Assembly: GCF_003525665.1 (NCBI RefSeq)
Contig: NZ_DQDX01000218.1
Coordinates: 5,909-15,415 of the forward strand
Origin: Flavobacterium sp.
Lineage (GTDB): Bacteria > Bacteroidota > Bacteroidia > Flavobacteriales > Flavobacteriaceae
Reading direction: 5' to 3'
DNA length: 9,507 nt
This document shows, in pieces, positions 5,760-9,507 of this stretch. A program made the position numbers and the translations under genes. The notes below the pieces were generated by a model, which saw nothing but the letters and a program-made list of their open reading frames with translations, did no database searches and was not told the DNA's origin. How positions within the stretch are numbered: position 1 is the stretch's first letter; each line of letters starts with the position of its first letter.

Positions 5760-7223
5760 TTATTGTTGCTCTTTATTTAATTTTGAATTTCGTTTACCAT
5801 ATAGAAAATATACTAAAACTCCAATAGCTAACCAGCCCAATGACAATAACTGTGCATCATGACTTAAGTTGATCATTAAGTAAGTATTAATTGCTATTCC
5901 ACAAACAGCAATTACTGGTAAAGCAGGAACTTTAAAAGTACGCTCTAAGCCTGGTTGTTTTACTCTCAAAATCCATACAGCAATACACACCATTGTAAAG
6001 GCAAATAAAGTACCAAAACTAGTCATATCTGCTAATTTATTGATTGGAGTAAAAGCAGCAACTACTGCAATGAACCCTCCTAAGATCATTAAGTTATTTT
6101 TTGGTGTTCCTGAAAGAGGATTGATTTTAGAGAATACAGAAGGAATTAATCCATCTTTAGACATTCCTAAGAAAATTCTAGATTGTCCCATAATCATAAC
6201 CATTAATACAGAAATTAAACCAACAGTCGCGGCAATCGTAATGATATAACCAGCCCACGCTTGTCCTGCAATATCAAAGGCATATGCAACAGGAGCTTTA
6301 ATCGCTTCTGGATATTTTCCAAGAGGATTGAAGTCTTGATAGCTCATCATACCTGTTAAAACTAATGAAACCAAAATATAAAGAACTGTACAAACTAATA
6401 ATGAAGCAATAATTGCAAAAGGAACATCTTTTTTCGGATTAATAGCTTCACCAGCTTGTGTTGAAACAGCATCAAAACCAACATATGCAAAGAAAATAGC
6501 TGCTGCTCCAGATACAACTCCACCTAAACCATAGGCTTCATGCGTTCCAGCTTTGTCAACGATTTGAGTTACTTCTGGAATGAAAGGCGTCCAATTTTCA
6601 ACATTGATAAAAAATGCACCTGCAATAATTACAAATATAACCGCTGATACCTTTAAAATAACAATAAAGTTGTTAGCATTGGCTGCACTTTTTGTTCCTT
6701 TTATTAAAATAGAAATAACAAAAAGAACTATTAAAAACGCTGGTAAATTCATCGAAAAACCTTCCCCAGTATAACTCGCTGGATCGGTTGTTAACCAATC
6801 GGGAAGTTTAATTCCGAACATTTTAAGTAGCTTATTGAAATAACCGGACCATGAAACCGCTACCGTCATGGAACCCATTGCATATTCTAATATTAATCCC
6901 CAACCTATAATCCATGCAAATACTTCTCCTATTGTTCCATAGGCGTAGGCGTAAGCAGAACCTTCAACGGGTAAAATTGAAGCAAACTCTGAATAACACA
7001 AAGCTGCAAATACACAAGCAATACCTGCAATTATAAATGAAATAGCCAGCGCTGGTCCAGCATGATAATAAGCTCCTGTTCCAGTAAGTACAAAAATACC
7101 TCCACCAATAATTGCTCCAATACCAATGGCTGTTAGACTCCATTTTCCTAGAACTCGTTTTAATTCACTTTTTTTCATGTCAGCCTCAAACGCTGAAACT
7201 GGTTTAACTCTCCAAATAGACAT
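5760..7223 (-). CDS. APC-superfamily amino acid permease (cationic amino acid transporter-like)
   Basis: A 487-residue inner-membrane transporter with about 12 hydrophobic segments. The N-terminus MSIWRVKP and the region LGKWSLTAIGIGAIIGGGIF (25-44) are the hallmark of bacterial CAT/YfnA-type permeases; GIGAIIGGGIF in TM1 binds the substrate amino and carboxyl groups in this fold. FFAYVGFDAVSTQAGEAINP (244-263) is the conserved TM6 and following loop, and GQSRIFLGMSKDGLIPSVF (346-364) is the conserved TM8-TM9 link. Length fits the family (about 460-500). Substrate cannot be read from sequence; the neighbouring tyrosine and tryptophan catabolic genes make amino acid uptake for degradation plausible but do not show which one. 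The gene appears to be its own transcription unit, with a -7 element at 7258-7251 and a terminator 6 bases after the stop. Confidence 0.93.
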   Translation of the reverse strand: MSIWRVKPVSAFEADMKKSELKRVLGKWSLTAIGIGAIIGGGIFVLTGTGAYYHAGPALAISFIIAGIACVFAALCYSEFASILPVEGSAYAYAYGTIGEVFAWIIGWGLILEYAMGSMTVAVSWSGYFNKLLKMFGIKLPDWLTTDPASYTGEGFSMNLPAFLIVLFVISILIKGTKSAANANNFIVILKVSAVIFVIIAGAFFINVENWTPFIPEVTQIVDKAGTHEAYGLGGVVSGAAAIFFAYVGFDAVSTQAGEAINPKKDVPFAIIASLLVCTVLYILVSLVLTGMMSYQDFNPLGKYPEAIKAPVAYAFDIAGQAWAGYIITIAATVGLISVLMVMIMGQSRIFLGMSKDGLIPSVFSKINPLSGTPKNNLMILGGFIAVVAAFTPINKLADMTSFGTLFAFTMVCIAVWILRVKQPGLERTFKVPALPVIAVCGIAINTYLMINLSHDAQLLSLGWLAIGVLVYFLYGKRNSKLNKEQQ

Positions 7224-7250
7224 ACTTTATCCTTTTTAGTTTTATTTGTT

Positions 7251-7258
7251 CAAATATA
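7251..7258 (-). promoter_or_regulatory. -7 promoter element of the amino acid permease gene
   Basis: TATATTTG on the minus strand is a perfect TAnnTTTG element, about 27 bases before the permease ATG, predicting a short leader. No good TTG -33 element is seen at the usual distance. A 6-bp inverted repeat (TATTTG, two bases, CAAATA; 7243-7256) overlaps it and the presumed start site, in a position where a repressor could act. Confidence 0.5.
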
Positions 7259-7313
7259 CTTTTTTTGTTTAATATTTTTGCGAAAATAGAAAATTTCTGC
7301 ATTTTTTCAAGAT

Positions 7314-9507
7314 TTAAAACCAAAAACCAACGCTTACCCAAGTATATCCTTTTGGTAATTCTGGCGACCATGAATATTTCACTTCAACTGGTCCGAGGAT
7401 AGTTTCTAATCCGTATCCTATGGCATATCCTGTATATTTTGGCGTAGAAAACCAGTTACCTGTACTAAATAAATTGTTATCAACATTGGCAACATTGGCC
7501 GCAAAATTGATGTGATTTCTTTTAAAGAACTCCACGTCTATAGTTGCTGTAGATTTTATATAACTATCTCCAGAAATACTTAAAAAATCGTATCCGTAAA
7601 AATGCTTAAAGTTATTAACGGTATTGTATCCATAACCACCAAGAACAAAATCTAAAAATGAAACCGAATCTTCTCCTACTGAAAAACCTGCCTCTGACTG
7701 TACTTTTACATTGAATTTTTTGTAGAATGTTTTTGTGAATTGGAAGTCACCTTTTATAATAGAAAACCTATTAAATTGATTTGTAAAATCGGATGAATAA
7801 AGATAGGATTGAACATCTCCTTGAAAAAACCATCCTTTTTTAGGAAAATATTTATTATCGAAAGAATCGTATTTTAAATATCCAAAGACACTTGTATAAT
7901 TACTGTCTTCAAATATTTGATTTGTAGTTTCTAATGTTTTTGATTTTATTTTAAGATGCTTGAATTCTAATCCAGAACCGATTAAAAATTTTTGCGCAAA
8001 AATGGTTTGAACATACGCTTGATTAGTAAAGTCGGAAAAATCTACATTTAATGAATTAATACCTAATTGTTCAAATAATTGACCGTCATTGAAATCGGTA
8101 GAAACATTTCTGTTGAACGAATTGTAACGCGATTTAAATCCGAAACTAAAATAAAATCCGTTATCGATGTAATAATCTAAATTGTATCTTATGTTATCGC
8201 CAAGACCAATGTCTAATGAAAATACATCATTTTTAAAAAGTGTTTTCTTTTGAGTTAAATTCACTAGAACTGCACTTTTGTATAATCCGTCGAAGTGCAA
8301 ACCAAATTTTAAAAAAGTTTTGTTGGTGCTTTCAGTTAAAAAAACATTCAAATCATCGCAATTACTACTGTTTTTATTAATTGAGTAACTTATTGCACTA
8401 AAGTTTTGAGTTGAATTTAATTTATTAATTCCGTCTCTTAAATCATTATAGCTTATCGTAGAACCTGGCTTAAAGCCCAATTTACCAATAACGTAGGAAC
8501 GCGTATAATTTTTTAAATTTTTAATTGAAATATTATCGAGGTAAATACTGTCATTTTCAAGTTTCTTCTGTTGTAAAACAAAATTCTCTCCGATTGACAA
8601 TTTCTTTATTTGTTCATAAACTGCAAATGCCGATTCTTCTCCTTTTTTTATAATTTCTTCTCCATCACCAAATGAAATTACTGTAAAGTCTCTAATGTCT
8701 GGTTTTAAATAAATGTCTGTTTTAGCGATTTTTTGTTTCATTCCTTCTATCATTTGAAGATTGGAAATTTGAACCAAAATACGCGTGGCTTCTTTTAGTG
8801 AATTTCTGTCTTTTAAATCGTCTTGCACATCGACACCAATAATAAAATCGGCACCCATTTTTCTCACTTCTTCTATGGGATAATTATTGGTTACGCCGCC
8901 ATCAATAAGTATTCGACCATCTATTTCTACCGGAGAAAATAAAGTAGGAAAAGCCGAACTCGCCAACAAAGCTTGTGGTAAATAACCCTTTTTTAAAACC
9001 ACTTCTTTACCCGTTTCAATATCGGTCGCGATGCACACAAAAGGAATAGGAAGTTTTTCAAAGTTGTTGATGTCTCTTACCGAATTGGTAAGTTTAGCAA
9101 GTAAATTGTAATTGTACATTCCTTTAGACAAAGCAATAGGAACGCCAACGCTAAATTTATTAAACGGAAGCGAAATGGCATACATCTCGTCGTTGCGTTT
9201 TTCGTAAAAACTTTTGGATGTTCTTGGTATGTAATCTTGAATTAATTCATCAAAATTGGTTGATTTAAATATCGAATCTATTTGACTGGCATTGTAACCC
9301 GATGCGTATAAACCGCCAACAACCGCGCCCATACTGGTTCCGCCAATGTAATCTATTTTTACTCCAGCTTGTTCTAATACTTTTAAAACGCCGATGTGTG
9401 CAAATCCTTTGGCGCCGCCACCGCTTAAAACGAGTCCGATTTTTGGACGTTTTGAGGTTTCGTTTGTTTGAGAATAACTGTTTTGAGAAAATAGAAAATA
9501 GAAAATA
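7314..9507 (-). CDS. Patatin-like phospholipase fused to POTRA and outer-membrane beta-barrel (N-terminus beyond window edge)
   Basis: The frame is open from the right edge, giving 730 visible residues. The Met at 9332 is internal, because the codons before it encode the patatin oxyanion-hole motif. Visible order: the end of a signal peptide (IFYFLFSQNSYSQ, 1-13); the patatin domain (about 22-240) with GLVLSGGGAKG (24-34), nucleophile Ser58 in GGTSMG, and catalytic Asp202 in IDGGVTNNYP; a POTRA-like segment (about 315-392, LDNISIKNLKNYTRSYVIG onward); then an Omp85/BamA-type barrel (about 395-730) ending in aromatic Phe (SVGFWF), the usual outer-membrane C-terminal signature. This order is that of type Vd autotransporters such as PlpD and is common in Bacteroidota. 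The catalytic dyad is complete, so lipase/phospholipase activity is likely. Whether the patatin domain faces the periplasm or the outside cannot be told from sequence. The permease follows after 90 bases with no terminator between. Confidence 0.93.
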   Translation of the reverse strand, partial: IFYFLFSQNSYSQTNETSKRPKIGLVLSGGGAKGFAHIGVLKVLEQAGVKIDYIGGTSMGAVVGGLYASGYNASQIDSIFKSTNFDELIQDYIPRTSKSFYEKRNDEMYAISLPFNKFSVGVPIALSKGMYNYNLLAKLTNSVRDINNFEKLPIPFVCIATDIETGKEVVLKKGYLPQALLASSAFPTLFSPVEIDGRILIDGGVTNNYPIEEVRKMGADFIIGVDVQDDLKDRNSLKEATRILVQISNLQMIEGMKQKIAKTDIYLKPDIRDFTVISFGDGEEIIKKGEESAFAVYEQIKKLSIGENFVLQQKKLENDSIYLDNISIKNLKNYTRSYVIGKLGFKPGSTISYNDLRDGINKLNSTQNFSAISYSINKNSSNCDDLNVFLTESTNKTFLKFGLHFDGLYKSAVLVNLTQKKTLFKNDVFSLDIGLGDNIRYNLDYYIDNGFYFSFGFKSRYNSFNRNVSTDFNDGQLFEQLGINSLNVDFSDFTNQAYVQTIFAQKFLIGSGLEFKHLKIKSKTLETTNQIFEDSNYTSVFGYLKYDSFDNKYFPKKGWFFQGDVQSYLYSSDFTNQFNRFSIIKGDFQFTKTFYKKFNVKVQSEAGFSVGEDSVSFLDFVLGGYGYNTVNNFKHFYGYDFLSISGDSYIKSTATIDVEFFKRNHINFAANVANVDNNLFSTGNWFSTPKYTGYAIGYGLETILGPVEVKYSWSPELPKGYTWVSVGFWF
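9487..9507. repeat. Heptanucleotide tandem repeat at window edge
   Basis: Three perfect copies of GAAAATA (TATTTTC on the coding strand) end exactly at the window edge and may continue beyond it. They lie in the signal-peptide coding part of the patatin-barrel gene. A unit of 7 is not a multiple of 3, so gain or loss of one copy would shift the reading frame. Confidence 0.85.

Noticed and set aside
4683..6774. Plus-strand reading frames at 4683-4916, 6040-6249 and 6580-6774
   Set aside because: They lie antisense within hmgA and the permease gene; the protein sequences look like shadows with no domain or signal.
7224..7313. Terminator between the patatin-barrel gene and the permease
   Set aside because: Only short A/T-rich complementary stretches are present; no GC-containing stem with a T-tract is seen.
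9330..9332. ATG at 9332 as the start of the patatin gene
   Set aside because: The frame is open upstream to the window edge and encodes the GGGAKG oxyanion hole and the nucleophile Ser immediately before this Met, so it is internal.
1..9507. Defence system, prophage, insertion sequence, CRISPR array or tRNA
   Set aside because: No regularly spaced repeats, transposase, integrase, nuclease-helicase pair or cloverleaf was seen; the gene content is catabolic, transport and envelope.

Overview
The window is AT-rich and all eight protein genes lie on the minus strand. It looks like chromosomal DNA from a Bacteroidota bacterium of the Flavobacteriaceae (Flavobacterium-like). The reasons are the TAnnTTTG-type promoter elements, starts without Shine-Dalgarno sequences in A-rich leaders, a 'CCC motif' membrane protein typical of this group, Bacteroidota-type versions of HmgA and tryptophan dioxygenase, and strong AT/Lys/Asn bias. 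No phage, insertion sequence, CRISPR array, tRNA or rRNA is visible.

Layout in the direction of transcription (high to low coordinates). (1) A patatin-like phospholipase joined to a POTRA-like segment and an outer-membrane barrel enters from the right edge (9507-7314); its extreme N-terminus is outside the window. (2) An APC-family amino acid permease (7223-5760) has its own candidate promoter and a strong hairpin terminator (5728-5754). (3) A tyrosine/phenylalanine catabolic operon follows: hmgA (5574-4417), a small CCC-motif membrane protein (4391-3951) and hppD (3935-2775), with gaps of only 25 and 15 bases. (4) A 296-base gap holds a probable small RNA gene with its own promoter and a bidirectional hairpin terminator, and then the promoter of the next operon. 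(5) The last operon is a DUF3108 exported protein (2478-1702), a tryptophan 2,3-dioxygenase-family enzyme (1705-779, ATGA overlap with the previous gene), and an M23-type peptidase lipoprotein (760 to beyond the left edge) whose catalytic domain is cut off.

Functionally, the centre is an aromatic amino acid degradation locus. HppD converts 4-hydroxyphenylpyruvate to homogentisate, HmgA opens the homogentisate ring, and the TDO-family enzyme would open the indole ring of tryptophan. The permease may supply amino acids, but its substrate cannot be read from sequence. Later steps (maleylacetoacetate isomerase, fumarylacetoacetase, kynurenine enzymes) are not in the window. Envelope proteins (DUF3108, M23 lipoprotein, CCC-motif protein, patatin-barrel) are interleaved with these enzymes.

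Most of the window is ordinary Flavobacteriaceae housekeeping and catabolic sequence. The parts most worth a second look are the intergenic small-RNA candidate at about 2540-2665, the heptanucleotide tandem repeat in the signal-peptide region of the patatin-barrel gene at the right edge (possible phase variation), and the untranslated leader of hmgA, which has a 14-base direct repeat and a 20-codon mini-ORF.
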